A DNA stretch of 64,000 bases, taken from Kaistia soli DSM 19436 (GTDB taxonomy: Bacteria; Pseudomonadota; Alphaproteobacteria; Rhizobiales; Kaistiaceae). The position numbers and the translations under genes are program-made. The stretch's first letter is position 1; each line of letters starts with the position of its first letter. Shown in pieces: positions 47,382-55,953 of this stretch. The stretch lies in assembly GCF_900129325.1 (NCBI RefSeq), contig NZ_FQUP01000007.1, positions 64,501 through 128,500 of the forward strand, in the 5' to 3' direction. Below the pieces are notes generated by a model. That model was not told the DNA's origin. It searched no databases and was given only the letters and a program-made list of their open reading frames with translations.

Positions 47382-47801
47382 GTGATGCTGTCGGCTCTGG
47401 CAGCGGCATTACCAGGTGTGGCCGTTGCGGGAGTGCGCGCTTGCAGCAGCCCCGGCAGCGTGACAGCCTGCTTTGTGGAACGCTGTGAGGTCATCTCAGA
47501 TTGCGCCCGTTTCGCCGGCCGCGTGGTTCTCACCGCGGCGGCGGCGATCGTCATCGTGTTGGCTGTGGTCCATGAGGCCGACGCGTGCCAGGGCTGCGGT
47601 TGCCGCGGCGGGCCGGGCTATCGCGCGCCAAACGGCCGCTGCGTGAGCTGGGCGCAAATCGGCCGCATCTGTGGATCGCCGCCGACCACGCACTGCGCCG
47701 CAGAAGGTCCCAACGCCGGCGCCGATGAGGCTGCGCAGGAAGGGCAGAGGATCCAACGCCTGAAGGATGCCGCGGGCAAGAATGACGGCGCAGGCGAGTG
47801 A
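47382..47801 (+). CDS. Small Cys-rich exported protein, unknown function
   Basis: Up to 139 aa. The informative part is a hydrophobic segment (VVLTAAAAIVIVLAVV, about 48-63) followed by a cysteine cluster: DACQGCGCRGGPGYRAPNGR, then CVSW and GSPPTTHC (about 67-105). The pattern suggests a secreted or lipid-anchored domain with disulfides or a metal site. The start is uncertain: GTG 47382, ATG 47385 or GTG 47523; the last would place the hydrophobic segment as a proper signal peptide. A charged tail ends the protein. It lies 45 bases after tRNA-Glu. Confidence 0.5.
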   Translation: MMLSALAAALPGVAVAGVRACSSPGSVTACFVERCEVISDCARFAGRVVLTAAAAIVIVLAVVHEADACQGCGCRGGPGYRAPNGRCVSWAQIGRICGSPPTTHCAAEGPNAGADEAAQEGQRIQRLKDAAGKNDGAGE

Positions 47802-47906
47802 GGTCCTTTGCCTGGCCGCCGGACAGACACCGGCAGGGATGATCACTTCGAAGCGCGAGCCGCGTCTATCGGATCGACCGCAATGGCACAACCTGGCCAC
47901 TGAACG

Positions 47907-47942
47907 CGAAAACGCCCGCCGGGGAGGAGATCGGCGGGCGTT
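47907..47942 (-). terminator. Terminator of the DUF1127/sRNA unit
   Basis: Minus-strand stem AACGCCCGCC/GGCGGGCGTT (10 bp) with a 12-base loop that contains CTCCTCCCC, followed by TTCGC. It is also the third sRNA hairpin. Confidence 0.75.
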
Positions 47943-48029
47943 CTCATGAGGGGCAGCCGGCGAGGGAGGAGGTTCGCTTGCTGCCAGATCGCGGGGACGG
48001 GGGAGGACCGTCCGCGCGAAGTCTTGAAC
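47907..48029 (-). ncRNA. Cuckoo/CcsR-like sRNA array in the 3' region of a DUF1127 gene
   Basis: Read on the minus strand from the DUF1127 stop, three hairpins expose anti-Shine-Dalgarno loops. (1) 47995-48013, GGACGG/CCGTCC with loop TCCTCCC. (2) 47952-47985, GGCAGC/GCTGCC with inner CGA/TCG and apical ACCTCCTCCC. (3) 47911-47942, a 10-bp stem AACGCCCGCC/GGCGGGCGTT with CTCCTCCCC in the loop, ending in TTTT as a terminator. CCUCCUCCC-loop RNAs co-transcribed with a DUF1127 gene are the hallmark of the CcsR ('cuckoo') sRNAs of Rhodobacter and relatives. The boundaries are structural, not measured. Confidence 0.8.
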
Positions 48030-48176
48030 TTAGTAGCCGACGGAGCGGCGAGCGACCTGATCGATGTCGGCGCGGTTGATGCCGAGATCGGCAAGCTCGC
48101 GCTTGGTCAGGCGGGAAAGCTCATTGTAGGTTTCCCGGTATTTACGCCAGTTCTTGAAGCCATTGACGATGTTCAT
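48030..48176 (-). CDS. DUF1127 small protein
   Basis: 48 residues, basic: MNIVNGFKNWRKYRETYNEL, then RLTKRELADLGINRADI and a RRSVGY end. This matches the YjiS-like DUF1127 domain (RELxDLGIxRxxI). Related tiny proteins such as CcaF1 of Rhodobacter bind RNA and help process the sRNAs encoded behind them. GAAAAGGTG lies upstream of the ATG. The gene is followed directly by the three-hairpin RNA region and shares a promoter signature with the DUF1127 gene at 63717. Confidence 0.93.
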   Translation of the reverse strand: MNIVNGFKNWRKYRETYNELSRLTKRELADLGINRADIDQVARRSVGY

Positions 48177-48245
48177 CTCGGCACCTTTTCTTTCGATCTT
48201 CGATGGGCGCCGGCTGTTGCCGTCCGTCCGTTCTCGTTGACTGAA

Positions 48246-48273
48246 AGATAGGCCCGGTCCCTCCATGCGAGCA
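48246..48273 (-). promoter_or_regulatory. Shared promoter signature of the first DUF1127 gene
   Basis: Minus strand: TGCTC (48273-48269), 17-base spacer, CTATCT (48251-48246), continuing TTCAG; the -10-like element is 70 bases before the ATG. The same TGCTC-N17-CTATCTT pattern precedes the second DUF1127 gene. The -35 element is not a sigma-70 consensus, so an alternative sigma such as RpoH is possible. Confidence 0.55.
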
Positions 48274-48371
48274 GGCCAAAAAATCGCATGGCTGAACTGC
48301 GGCCAGTGCAAAGCAGCATGGATTGCCCAACTTATTGTGCGATGCAATATCGCCAGGCCTTCCGACCCGCA

Positions 48372-49193
48372 TCAGGCTGGAATAGCGAGTACCGGGCAGG
48401 GGGCGTGGCGCATCACGCGTTCGGTATGGGTGCCGCGAAGCATGTCGAGGAGACTGTCGCGTTTGCGCGTTGGCATCACGATGAGCCCCGCGCCGTCGGC
48501 CTCATTCAGGATGGTCTCTACGATTGGGCCCTTCGCTTCACGGACAACAGCGCTTTTGTCACCGTCGCCCCAGACGATGCGCGGCGGCTCGGTCCCGACA
48601 TGGATGAAATCGGCGATATCGCGCGAGAGGCCGATCGCGTTCGTCAGCCCGGCCAGGATCGAAAGCGCATAGGCAGGCTCCGGATCGGCGGCAACCGGCA
48701 CGAGAATGCGGCCGAGCGACAGCGCGCCGGTCTCGCTGTCGACGAAGCCCGGAACCTCCGAAGGCACCAGCAGGACCGGTGCCTCGGCGAGCGCGGCGAT
48801 CTTCTCCGCGACCGAGCCATGCATGACGCGATCGAGCCCCTCGCGGCTATGCGTGCCGAGCACCAGGAGATCGACAGCGTGTCGCGCGATGAAATGCTGC
48901 ACGCCGGCGGATGCGTCACGGTCGCGGATATCGACCTTGAAGACGGCGACGCCCGTGGCCGGCTCGACGGCTTCGCGGGGCGCGTCGGCCGCGAGCAAGC
49001 CCCAGCGCGCCAGCGTTTCGCGCACCGCCGGGGCGTGATCTCCGGATGAGTGCGGATCGCCGAGACGATGGACATGCAGGATGTGCAGTTCCGCCTTGAG
49101 CAGGATGGCGAGCTTGAGTGCATGCGCGAAGGCACTCTCGCTGGCCGGTGTGAAATCGGTCGGATGCGCGATCCGGTATCTGGGCGATGTCAT
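48372..49193 (-). CDS. Tandem universal stress protein (UspA) domains
   Basis: 273 aa with two Usp folds. Domain 1 (about 6-140): RIAHPTDFTPASESAFAHAL at the N-terminus and VLGTHSREGLDRVMHGSVAEKI (the G-x2-G-x9-GS ATP-binding pattern) near the end. Domain 2 (about 155-273): GRILVPVAADPEPAYALS and VMPTRKRDSLLDMLRGTHTERV, with a weaker nucleotide motif. Such proteins aid survival under stress. ATG at 49193; its Shine-Dalgarno is weak. It lies next to the DUF1127/sRNA unit on the same strand. Confidence 0.9.
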   Translation of the reverse strand: MTSPRYRIAHPTDFTPASESAFAHALKLAILLKAELHILHVHRLGDPHSSGDHAPAVRETLARWGLLAADAPREAVEPATGVAVFKVDIRDRDASAGVQHFIARHAVDLLVLGTHSREGLDRVMHGSVAEKIAALAEAPVLLVPSEVPGFVDSETGALSLGRILVPVAADPEPAYALSILAGLTNAIGLSRDIADFIHVGTEPPRIVWGDGDKSAVVREAKGPIVETILNEADGAGLIVMPTRKRDSLLDMLRGTHTERVMRHAPCPVLAIPA

Positions 49194-49288
49194 GTCTCGT
49201 CGGGTCCCCGTTGCCACGGCGAGCCTATCAAATTCCTGTTGCTGCTTCACGGGGCGCCCGGCAGGCCATGGATGCCATGGTGAATGAA

Positions 49289-49819
49289 CTAGGCGTCGCG
49301 TTCGATCTTGGCGATCGTGGCGGCCAGCTCGGCGTCGATGTCGCCATCGAGATCGATGATCAGCACGTCCTCGTCCGCTCCGGGCCTTTCCAGCGTCGCG
49401 AGCTGGCTGTCGAGCAGGGAGGCGGGCATGAAATGGCCCTTGCGGGTGTTCATCCGTTCGCGCAGCAGCGCCAGCGAGCCATCGAGAAAAACGAAGGTCG
49501 TGCGCCGCCGCGTCGCGCTGGTCAGGATCGTGCGATAGCTGCGCTTCAGCGACGAGCAGGCGGCAACGATCCCTGCAGGACCGTCGTCGCTCTCAGCGAG
49601 GCGGGCGGCGATCGCCTCGAGCCAGGGCTTGCGATCGGCGTCGTCGAGCGGAATGCCGGCCGACATTTTCGCGACATTGGCGGCGGGATGCAGCTTGTCG
49701 CCCTCAAGGAACGTGGTGCCGAAATGCGCGGCGAGTGCCTCACCAATGGTCGTCTTGCCCGACCCAGACACGCCCATGACGATGAGATTGCGCTTGAGAA
49801 GGGGGGTGGTCGTGGTCAT
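49289..49819 (-). CDS. gntK: Gluconokinase
   Basis: 176 aa, thermoresistant-type gluconate kinase (gluconate + ATP to 6-phosphogluconate). P-loop VMGVSGSGKTTIGEAL (14-29), then LEGDKLHPAANVAKMSAGIP and DDADRKPWL (substrate region), VAACSSLKRSYR, and ERMNTRKGHFMPASLLDSQL, all standard for GntK. The ATG at 49819 follows GGGAG; an upstream ATG at 49855 is possible. It lies downstream of the lipid-kinase gene on the same strand, 64 bases away. No gluconate transporter is nearby. Confidence 0.94.
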   Translation of the reverse strand: MTTTTPLLKRNLIVMGVSGSGKTTIGEALAAHFGTTFLEGDKLHPAANVAKMSAGIPLDDADRKPWLEAIAARLAESDDGPAGIVAACSSLKRSYRTILTSATRRRTTFVFLDGSLALLRERMNTRKGHFMPASLLDSQLATLERPGADEDVLIIDLDGDIDAELAATIAKIERDA

Positions 49820-49883
49820 GCTCGCTCCCGGCATCGGCTTTTGATCCGCCTTCATCCGATGCAGGCCGGCTTTGCGCAACCCT

Positions 49884-50804
49884 TCAATCGAGCGGCGTGA
49901 CCACAGCGGCGGCACCGAGATGCAGGGCGAGCGCGCGCGACCGACACTCGACGCGGAAGCGGCGCGCCTTGATCGGCTCGCCGTCGAGATTGACAGAGAG
50001 TTCCTTGTCCGAGCGGTATTCGAACCACGGGCTACGCGCACGCACCTGCAGGCCGGGCAGGGCTACGGCGCCCTGCAGGAGAATCCCCGTCAGAGCATCG
50101 AGACGATTTTCAGCTGGAAGCTCCGGCAGCACCATGAGGTCAAGCGCGCCATCGTCGAGCAGGGCGTCGGGACAGAGCATGATGCCGCCGCCGGCCTGAC
50201 GGCCATTGCCGATGGCAAGCGCCAGGAACGCGCCTTCCCATTCGAAACCTTCGCCTGTGATCCTTCCGGAATTGGCGGAAAGCTCACGGAAACGCGAAAC
50301 GCCGGTCAGCACGTAAGCGAGCCCGCCGATGCTGCGCTTCAGGTCCGGGTCGGTTTCGACAGTGACCCGCGAGCCGAAGCCGCCGGTCAGGAGATTGATG
50401 AAAGGGCGTCCATCGACGAGGCCGATATCGATGGGCCGGGCGGGACGCGTCACGGCGAGCCGAAGCGCGGCGGTGGCGTCGGCGGCTGGGATGTCGGCCG
50501 AGCGGGCGAAATCATTGGCGGTTCCAAGCGGCAGCACGCCGAATGAGCAGCCAGGGGGCGGCTCGGCCTTGAGCGCCGCGGCGAAGACTTCGTTGACGGT
50601 GCCGTCGCCGCCGCCGGCGATGATCGCGTCGAGACTGCCGGCCTTTGCCTCGGCGACGGCTTCCGTCGCCATGCGGCCGGCGTCGCCAGCCTCGAATGTG
50701 ACGCGAACGCTGACGACATGGCCGTCGGCGCGCACGGCATCGACAGCGTCATGCACGCGCGCCTCGCGGGCGACCTTGCCATGGACGATCAGTCGAAGAT
50801 GCAT
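49884..50804 (-). CDS. Diacylglycerol/lipid kinase family protein (YegS-like)
   Basis: 306 aa. The DAGK catalytic domain shows ATP-binding GGGDGTVNEV (64-73) and LPLGTANDFARS (about 91-102). The C-terminal beta-sandwich (GNGRQAGGGIMLCPDALLDDG, then NLDGEP) is the YegS/DgkB type. It phosphorylates a lipid such as diacylglycerol or phosphatidylglycerol; the substrate is unknown. The start overlaps the stop of the aldehyde dehydrogenase gene by one base (TGATG), so the two are co-translated, an unusual partnership. Confidence 0.92.
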   Translation of the reverse strand: MHLRLIVHGKVAREARVHDAVDAVRADGHVVSVRVTFEAGDAGRMATEAVAEAKAGSLDAIIAGGGDGTVNEVFAAALKAEPPPGCSFGVLPLGTANDFARSADIPAADATAALRLAVTRPARPIDIGLVDGRPFINLLTGGFGSRVTVETDPDLKRSIGGLAYVLTGVSRFRELSANSGRITGEGFEWEGAFLALAIGNGRQAGGGIMLCPDALLDDGALDLMVLPELPAENRLDALTGILLQGAVALPGLQVRARSPWFEYRSDKELSVNLDGEPIKARRFRVECRSRALALHLGAAAVVTPLD

Positions 50805-52306
50805 CAGATCACCGCGCAGACGGTTTTCGTCTCGAGATAATTCTCGAGCCCCTGGGGACCATTCTCATAGCCCCAGCCCGATTCCTTGTGACCACCCTTT
50901 GGCAGTTCTGGCGAAAAATAGGAGTGGCAGTTGATCCAGACGGTTCCGGCGCGCAGAGCAGCCGCCATGCGATGGGCGGCGGAAAGGCTCTCCGTCCAGA
51001 CACTGGCGGCAAGGCCATAACGGCTGTCATTGGCGAGCGCGAGGACTTCGCCGACATCGTCGAACGGCGTCACGGCGACGACGGGTCCGAAGATCTCTTC
51101 GCGCATCAAAGCCATGTCCGGCCGCGTGTTCACCACGACGGTCGGCCGGTAGAATGTGCCGTCCTGCTCGCCGCCGACGAGGACTTCTGCGCCGTCCGTG
51201 CGGCCGCCATCGACATAGGCGGCGACGCGATCGGCCTGGCGTCGGCTGACAAGCGGCCCGAGATCGACATTCGGATCAAGGCCATGGCCGAGGCGCAGCT
51301 TGCCCGCCTCTTCAGCCAGGCGCTCAACGAACTGGTCATAGATAGGCCGCGCGGCATAAATGCGCGAGCCGGCGACGCAGACTTGGCCACCATTGGCGAA
51401 GATGCCGCGCGCCGTGCCGGGAACCGCGAGACCGAGGTCCGCGTCGGCGAGCACGATCGCCGGCGATTTGCCGCCGAGCTCCAGCGTCAGCCGCTTGAGG
51501 TTGGTCTTGGCTGCGTCGAGCAGCGCCTTGCCGGTGAGTGTCGAGCCGGTGAAGGCGATCTTGTCGACGTCGGGATGGTTCGCGAGCGCCGCGCCGACGG
51601 TGCGGCCATGGCCGGTGACGATATTGACCACACCCGCCGGCAGGCCCGCCTCGATCAGCAGTTCGCCAAGCCGGAGCGCGGTGAGCGAGGTGTCCTCGGC
51701 CGGTTTCAGCACGACGGTGCAGCCGGCGGCAAGCGCAGGCGCCAGCTTCATCGAGGCCATCAGCAGCGGAGAGTTCCACGGCGTGATCGCCGCGACGACG
51801 CCGACCGGTTCGCGCAGCGTATAGGCGAAGAGCCTCTTGCCGGGCGGCTGATAGCCGATCGAGGTCGGGATCGTCTCGCCGAGGATCTTGTTGGCGAAGC
51901 CGCCATAATAGCGGAACTGGGCGACAGCGCCTGGAATCTCGCCAAAACGCGCGGTGCGGAAGGACTTTCCCTGGTCGAGCGTCTCGATTTCGGCCATGGC
52001 GTCGGCGTTCGCCTCGATCAGATCGGCGATGCGGAAGAGAAGCCGTCCCCGATCGGTTGGGCTCATGCCGCGCCAGACGTCGCTTTCGAAGGCGCGGCGG
52101 GCGCTCGCGACGGCCGCGTCGACATCGGCGGCGGTGCCTTCCGCAATCTCGGCCAGCGTTGCCCCCGTCGCCGGATCGATGCTGGCGAAAGATGCGCCGC
52201 CTGTGGGCTCGACCCAGGCACCGTCGATCAGCAGTTTCTTGCGGCCGCCGAGAAAGGCGCGCGCGCCCTCGCTCGACGGAGCCAGCGGGACGACATGGAT
52301 GGTCAT
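50804..52306 (-). CDS. NAD(P)-dependent aldehyde dehydrogenase
   Basis: 500 aa. The classic ALDH core: ITPWNSPLLMASMKLAPAL (cofactor), TLELGGKSP with general base E276, NGGQVCVAGSR with catalytic C310, and EEIFGPVVAV. It oxidises an aldehyde to the acid. In this cluster the substrate may come from the TPP decarboxylase or the GMC alcohol oxidase encoded upstream. Its start overlaps the end of the molybdenum-hydroxylase small subunit by four bases (ATGA), so it belongs to that operon. The exact aldehyde cannot be read from sequence. Confidence 0.92.
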   Translation of the reverse strand: MTIHVVPLAPSSEGARAFLGGRKKLLIDGAWVEPTGGASFASIDPATGATLAEIAEGTAADVDAAVASARRAFESDVWRGMSPTDRGRLLFRIADLIEANADAMAEIETLDQGKSFRTARFGEIPGAVAQFRYYGGFANKILGETIPTSIGYQPPGKRLFAYTLREPVGVVAAITPWNSPLLMASMKLAPALAAGCTVVLKPAEDTSLTALRLGELLIEAGLPAGVVNIVTGHGRTVGAALANHPDVDKIAFTGSTLTGKALLDAAKTNLKRLTLELGGKSPAIVLADADLGLAVPGTARGIFANGGQVCVAGSRIYAARPIYDQFVERLAEEAGKLRLGHGLDPNVDLGPLVSRRQADRVAAYVDGGRTDGAEVLVGGEQDGTFYRPTVVVNTRPDMALMREEIFGPVVAVTPFDDVGEVLALANDSRYGLAASVWTESLSAAHRMAAALRAGTVWINCHSYFSPELPKGGHKESGWGYENGPQGLENYLETKTVCAVI

Positions 52307-52821
52307 GGAGTCTGTCCTTCTGCCGCACCATTCCTGAGCGCGGCGAATTTCCGCGCGGCGCGCTCAGCGCCGCGCAGGATCGAATGATAGCCGGTACAAC
52401 GGCAGATATTGCCTTCAAGAGCCGTCAAGATCGCTTCCCGCGCCGGGGCTTCGTCGCGGAGGAAAAGCGCCGTGAGCGACATCACAAACCCGGGTGCGCA
52501 ATAGCCGCATTGGAACGCAACCTCCTCGACCAGCGCCTCGCGGACGATCTGGGCTGCGGGCATCGCATCGAGACCTGCAGGCGTGGTAATCGCGGTTCCG
52601 TCTGCCTGAAAGGCCATCAAGAGGCAGGCATTCGTGGCAGCGCCGTCGACAAGCACCATGCAGGCGCCGCAACGGCCAATATCGCAGCCGCGCTTGACGC
52701 CTGTGTGCCCGCAGTCTTCGCGCAGGATATCGACGAGCCGGCGATCCAGCGCGCCGCGGACGGTCACGGCCTCGCCATCGACCGTGAAGCAGACCTTCGG
52801 ATGTTCCCATTCAGCGATCAT
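52303..52821 (-). CDS. [2Fe-2S] subunit of a molybdenum hydroxylase
   Basis: 172 aa, the CoxS/XdhC-type iron-sulfur subunit. The first plant-ferredoxin-like cluster is held by C46, C51, C54 and C66 (GCDIGRCGACMVLVDG); the second by C105, C108, C140 and C142 (FQCGYCAPG; GNICRCTGYHSI). All eight ligands are present. It passes electrons from Mo-pterin to FAD in the fused subunit encoded just upstream. The start overlaps that gene's end by 11 bases. Confidence 0.95.
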   Translation of the reverse strand: MIAEWEHPKVCFTVDGEAVTVRGALDRRLVDILREDCGHTGVKRGCDIGRCGACMVLVDGAATNACLLMAFQADGTAITTPAGLDAMPAAQIVREALVEEVAFQCGYCAPGFVMSLTALFLRDEAPAREAILTALEGNICRCTGYHSILRGAERAARKFAALRNGAAEGQTP

Positions 52822-55800
52822 CAGCAAGCCCTGCGAGCGCATCGAGAATGTCCTCGGGCCGGATCGGCGTGACGGCCGCATAATGGCCGATGGCGTCGGC
52901 AATGGCTGCCGCGATAGCCGGCGTGACCGCGCCAATGCCGATCTCGCCGACGCCGCGCGGCCCGTGCGGATCGCCGTCATCGAGATCCTCCAGCGCCGTG
53001 ACCCGCATGTGCTCCGGCGCGTCGCGGATCGAGGGCAGCATATAGGTGTCGAGGTTGGCAGTCACATAGGCGCCGCCCTGCATCAGAGCGTCTTCTGTCA
53101 GCGTAAAGCCGAGTCCCTGTCCGCCGCCGCCTTCGATCTGGCCGAGATAGGCCGCAGGATCGACGATCGGGCCGGCGGCGACGTGCTGGTCAAGATCGAG
53201 CACGCTCACCATGCCCGTCACAGGATCGACGGCGACGCGGACCACCGCGGCACCGAAGCAGAAGACATAGCGGGCATTGCCATCCTTGTAGTCGGCGGTC
53301 GGGAAGTGGAAGGCCAAGGTTTCGCGCGGGCGCTCATCCTCCGTCAGGCCGCGGGCGAGTTCGGCAAAGCTCATGAGCAGCGCGCCGCTGTTCGAGCCCG
53401 CGTCGCGAATGCCGCCGGGCGCGAGTGCCAGTTGCTCCGCGGGCCGGCCGAGCTTCTTCGCGGCGAGCGCGCAGAGCGCGGCGGCGAAGGGCTTCCCCGC
53501 TTCCTGTGCCGTCCGCCAGATGACATAGGTGCCGCGCGCCGCGGTGGTCGAGCCGGATTCCGGGGTGAGCGCCGTATCGCCGACGACGGGAAGGACATCG
53601 CTCCGCGCGCAGCCGAGCGCGGCGGAAACGGCGGCCTCGATCGCCGGCATGACGCCCTGGCCCATCTCGTCGAGACCGAAGGCGGCCTCGATCCGGCCAT
53701 CTGCGCGAAAGGCGAGGCGCCCGCCGCCGGGATCGGGCGGCAGCGAGCCGAGGCCAGTGCCCTGGTGGTGCAGCGCCATGCCGGTGCCGATGAGGCGACC
53801 TTTGTCATCGCGGCCGCGCGGCGCCTGCCAGAGCGGGTTCAGCGCCGCCTGGTCGAGCATTTCCGACAGGCGCTCGGTCGGGGCGACCGGATGGCCGAAA
53901 AAGCCGGGGTCGCCGGGCGCGCGCAGATTGCGCCTGCGAATCTCGACCGGGTCGAGGCCGGCAAGTATTGCGAGGCGGTTCATCTGGCTCTCGATCGCGA
54001 ACACCATCTGGTTGGCGCCGAAACCGCGAAAGGCGCCGCAGACGCCGTTGTTGGTGTAGGCGAGCCGACCGCGGCTGACGATGTTGTCGATCCGATAAGG
54101 GCCGGCGACATGTTCGAGCGCGGTCTCCAGTACGGCCGGACTGAGCGAGGCATAGGCGCCGCACTCCGACGTGACATCGACCTGTTGCGCGATCAGCATG
54201 CCATTTTCGTCGCATGCCGTTTTCATACGGATTGTCATCGGATTTCGCCGGATTCCGGCGATAATCGACTCAGCGCGATCAAGCTGCAGACGGATCGGTC
54301 TTCCCGTTTTCAGCGCCAGAAGCGCCATGGCCGGCTGCACCGTGAGTTCGTCCTTGCCACCGAAGGCACCGCCGGTCGGCGAGGTGATGACGCGGATTCT
54401 GTCCTCGGGCAGGCCGAGGATGCGGGACAGCTGGAAACGGTCGCGCGAGCCATGCTGTCCGCCGACCGCGACCGTCAGCGTGCCATCGGCTTCGGGGATG
54501 ACGGCGCCGCCCTCTGTTTCCATGAAACCGTGCATCTGGCGCGGCGTCACGTACACATCCTCGACGACATGCGCGGCGCGGGCGAAGGCAGCGTCGACGT
54601 CGCCGCGCCGATGATTGAGCTCAAGCCGGAGATTGCCGCCCGCATGGATTGCCGGCGCACCCGCCGCCATTGCCGCATCGAAGCTGTCGACCAGCGGCAG
54701 CGGTTGGTAGTCGACGCGGATGAGGGCGAGCGCCCGCGCCGCCGTTTCGGCGTCAATCGCTGCGACGGCGGCGACCGGATCGCCGGCGTGGCGAACCTTG
54801 TCGAAGCAGAGCGCTGGCTGATCCGGCTCGACGATGCCGAACGCGTTGAGCCCCTGGATATCGGCGGCGGTGACGACCGCTACGACGCCTGCCAGAGCCT
54901 CCGCCGCGCTGGTGTCGATCGAGCGGATGAGCGCGTGGGGAATGCCGGCCCGCAGGATGCGCCCGACCAGCATGTCAGAGCTGCGCCGGTCGGTCAGGTA
55001 GGTGAGCTTGCCTGACACCTTCGCGCTGATATCGGGGCGAACTGCCCAGCTGCCGGCGAGGGCTTCATGCGAGACCGTTATGCTGCCATGTGTGCCGCCC
55101 GGCGGCACCGGCCGCCGCATCGAGGCGGGATGCCTTGCCGGAGGTGCCGCTTCACTGCCGAGGCCAGCCGCGAGCGCATTGGCAGCGACGGACCGGCGAT
55201 AGCGCGCGCTACGGAAGGCATCGGACTGCGTTGCAATATCGGCTGCGGCAATCGCGCGGAACGCCGTCCAGTCCATGCCGTCGACGGACTTGCCGGCGAG
55301 GAAAGCCTCGCTCGCGATGAGACGCTGCGGCCGGGTGATGCCGCCGCCCGCGGCGATGATCGGCGCGCCGAAAACACCGCTTTCAACGGGCGCTACGGCT
55401 GCGACGCCGATGATGCTCGGTGTGAAAGCGGCGCGAAGGCCGGTCTTGCGCGTGACAAAGCGCGCCTCTGCGGGCATCGGCCTGATCTGGATCGAGAGCA
55501 GCAGTGCGCCGGGGGAGAGATTGAACCAATCGAGGATCGGCCGTGTGGAGACGTCATCGCTCGCCAGCACCTCGATTGATGCGCCCAGCGCAACAAGCGC
55601 CGGCCAGAGACAGCCGACGCCGCCGGCGATATTGCCGCCGATGGTCGCAAGGTTTCGCACTGGCGCCGCCGCGACGGCCCGGATGGCCTCGGCGAGCAGT
55701 GGCCATCCGTCCAAAACGCGCATATCGCGCTCGATCGCCGCGAGCTGCGTCGTGGCGCCGATGCGAAGCGCGCTGCCCTCGACGTCGATGGTGGAAAGAC

Positions 55801-55951
55801 CGAGGCGCGAGAGATCGACGAGGCGTTCGGGCTTGGCCTCGCCCCGTGCCCAGCCGAGCTGGATTAATGTGCCGCCGGCAATCGCGCGGCTGCCCGGCTC
55901 GGCGAGAAGGCCGGCGGCGTCCGCAATCGTTGCCGGTGTCACGACGCGCAT
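52811..55951 (-). CDS. Molybdenum hydroxylase, fused FAD and Mo-pterin subunits
   Basis: 1046 aa. Residues 1 to about 285 are the FAD-binding subunit (AIAGGTLIQLG, NLATIGGNIAGGVG). Residues about 305-1046 are the Mo-binding subunit of the xanthine oxidase family: GGQHGSRDRFQLSRILGLP, SPTGGAFGGKDE, CGAFRGFGANQ, GGGGQGLGFTLTED and catalytic Glu about E1003 in GPRGVGEIGIG. Usually these are separate proteins or are fused as 2Fe-2S+FAD; an FAD-Mo fusion with a free 2Fe-2S subunit is uncommon. It hydroxylates a heterocycle or aldehyde; the absence of neighbouring purine genes argues against a simple xanthine dehydrogenase. Confidence 0.92.
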   Translation of the reverse strand: MRVVTPATIADAAGLLAEPGSRAIAGGTLIQLGWARGEAKPERLVDLSRLGLSTIDVEGSALRIGATTQLAAIERDMRVLDGWPLLAEAIRAVAAAPVRNLATIGGNIAGGVGCLWPALVALGASIEVLASDDVSTRPILDWFNLSPGALLLSIQIRPMPAEARFVTRKTGLRAAFTPSIIGVAAVAPVESGVFGAPIIAAGGGITRPQRLIASEAFLAGKSVDGMDWTAFRAIAAADIATQSDAFRSARYRRSVAANALAAGLGSEAAPPARHPASMRRPVPPGGTHGSITVSHEALAGSWAVRPDISAKVSGKLTYLTDRRSSDMLVGRILRAGIPHALIRSIDTSAAEALAGVVAVVTAADIQGLNAFGIVEPDQPALCFDKVRHAGDPVAAVAAIDAETAARALALIRVDYQPLPLVDSFDAAMAAGAPAIHAGGNLRLELNHRRGDVDAAFARAAHVVEDVYVTPRQMHGFMETEGGAVIPEADGTLTVAVGGQHGSRDRFQLSRILGLPEDRIRVITSPTGGAFGGKDELTVQPAMALLALKTGRPIRLQLDRAESIIAGIRRNPMTIRMKTACDENGMLIAQQVDVTSECGAYASLSPAVLETALEHVAGPYRIDNIVSRGRLAYTNNGVCGAFRGFGANQMVFAIESQMNRLAILAGLDPVEIRRRNLRAPGDPGFFGHPVAPTERLSEMLDQAALNPLWQAPRGRDDKGRLIGTGMALHHQGTGLGSLPPDPGGGRLAFRADGRIEAAFGLDEMGQGVMPAIEAAVSAALGCARSDVLPVVGDTALTPESGSTTAARGTYVIWRTAQEAGKPFAAALCALAAKKLGRPAEQLALAPGGIRDAGSNSGALLMSFAELARGLTEDERPRETLAFHFPTADYKDGNARYVFCFGAAVVRVAVDPVTGMVSVLDLDQHVAAGPIVDPAAYLGQIEGGGGQGLGFTLTEDALMQGGAYVTANLDTYMLPSIRDAPEHMRVTALEDLDDGDPHGPRGVGEIGIGAVTPAIAAAIADAIGHYAAVTPIRPEDILDALAGLADDR

Positions 55952-55953
55952 CG

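Noticed and set aside
47802-47906. Short open frames between the Cys-rich protein gene and the sRNA
   Set aside because: No Shine-Dalgarno, no homology pattern and overlap with non-coding structure.
52634-55015. 793-codon open frame antisense to the molybdenum hydroxylase
   Set aside because: It mirrors the third-position bias of the real gene and shows no recognisable motifs.
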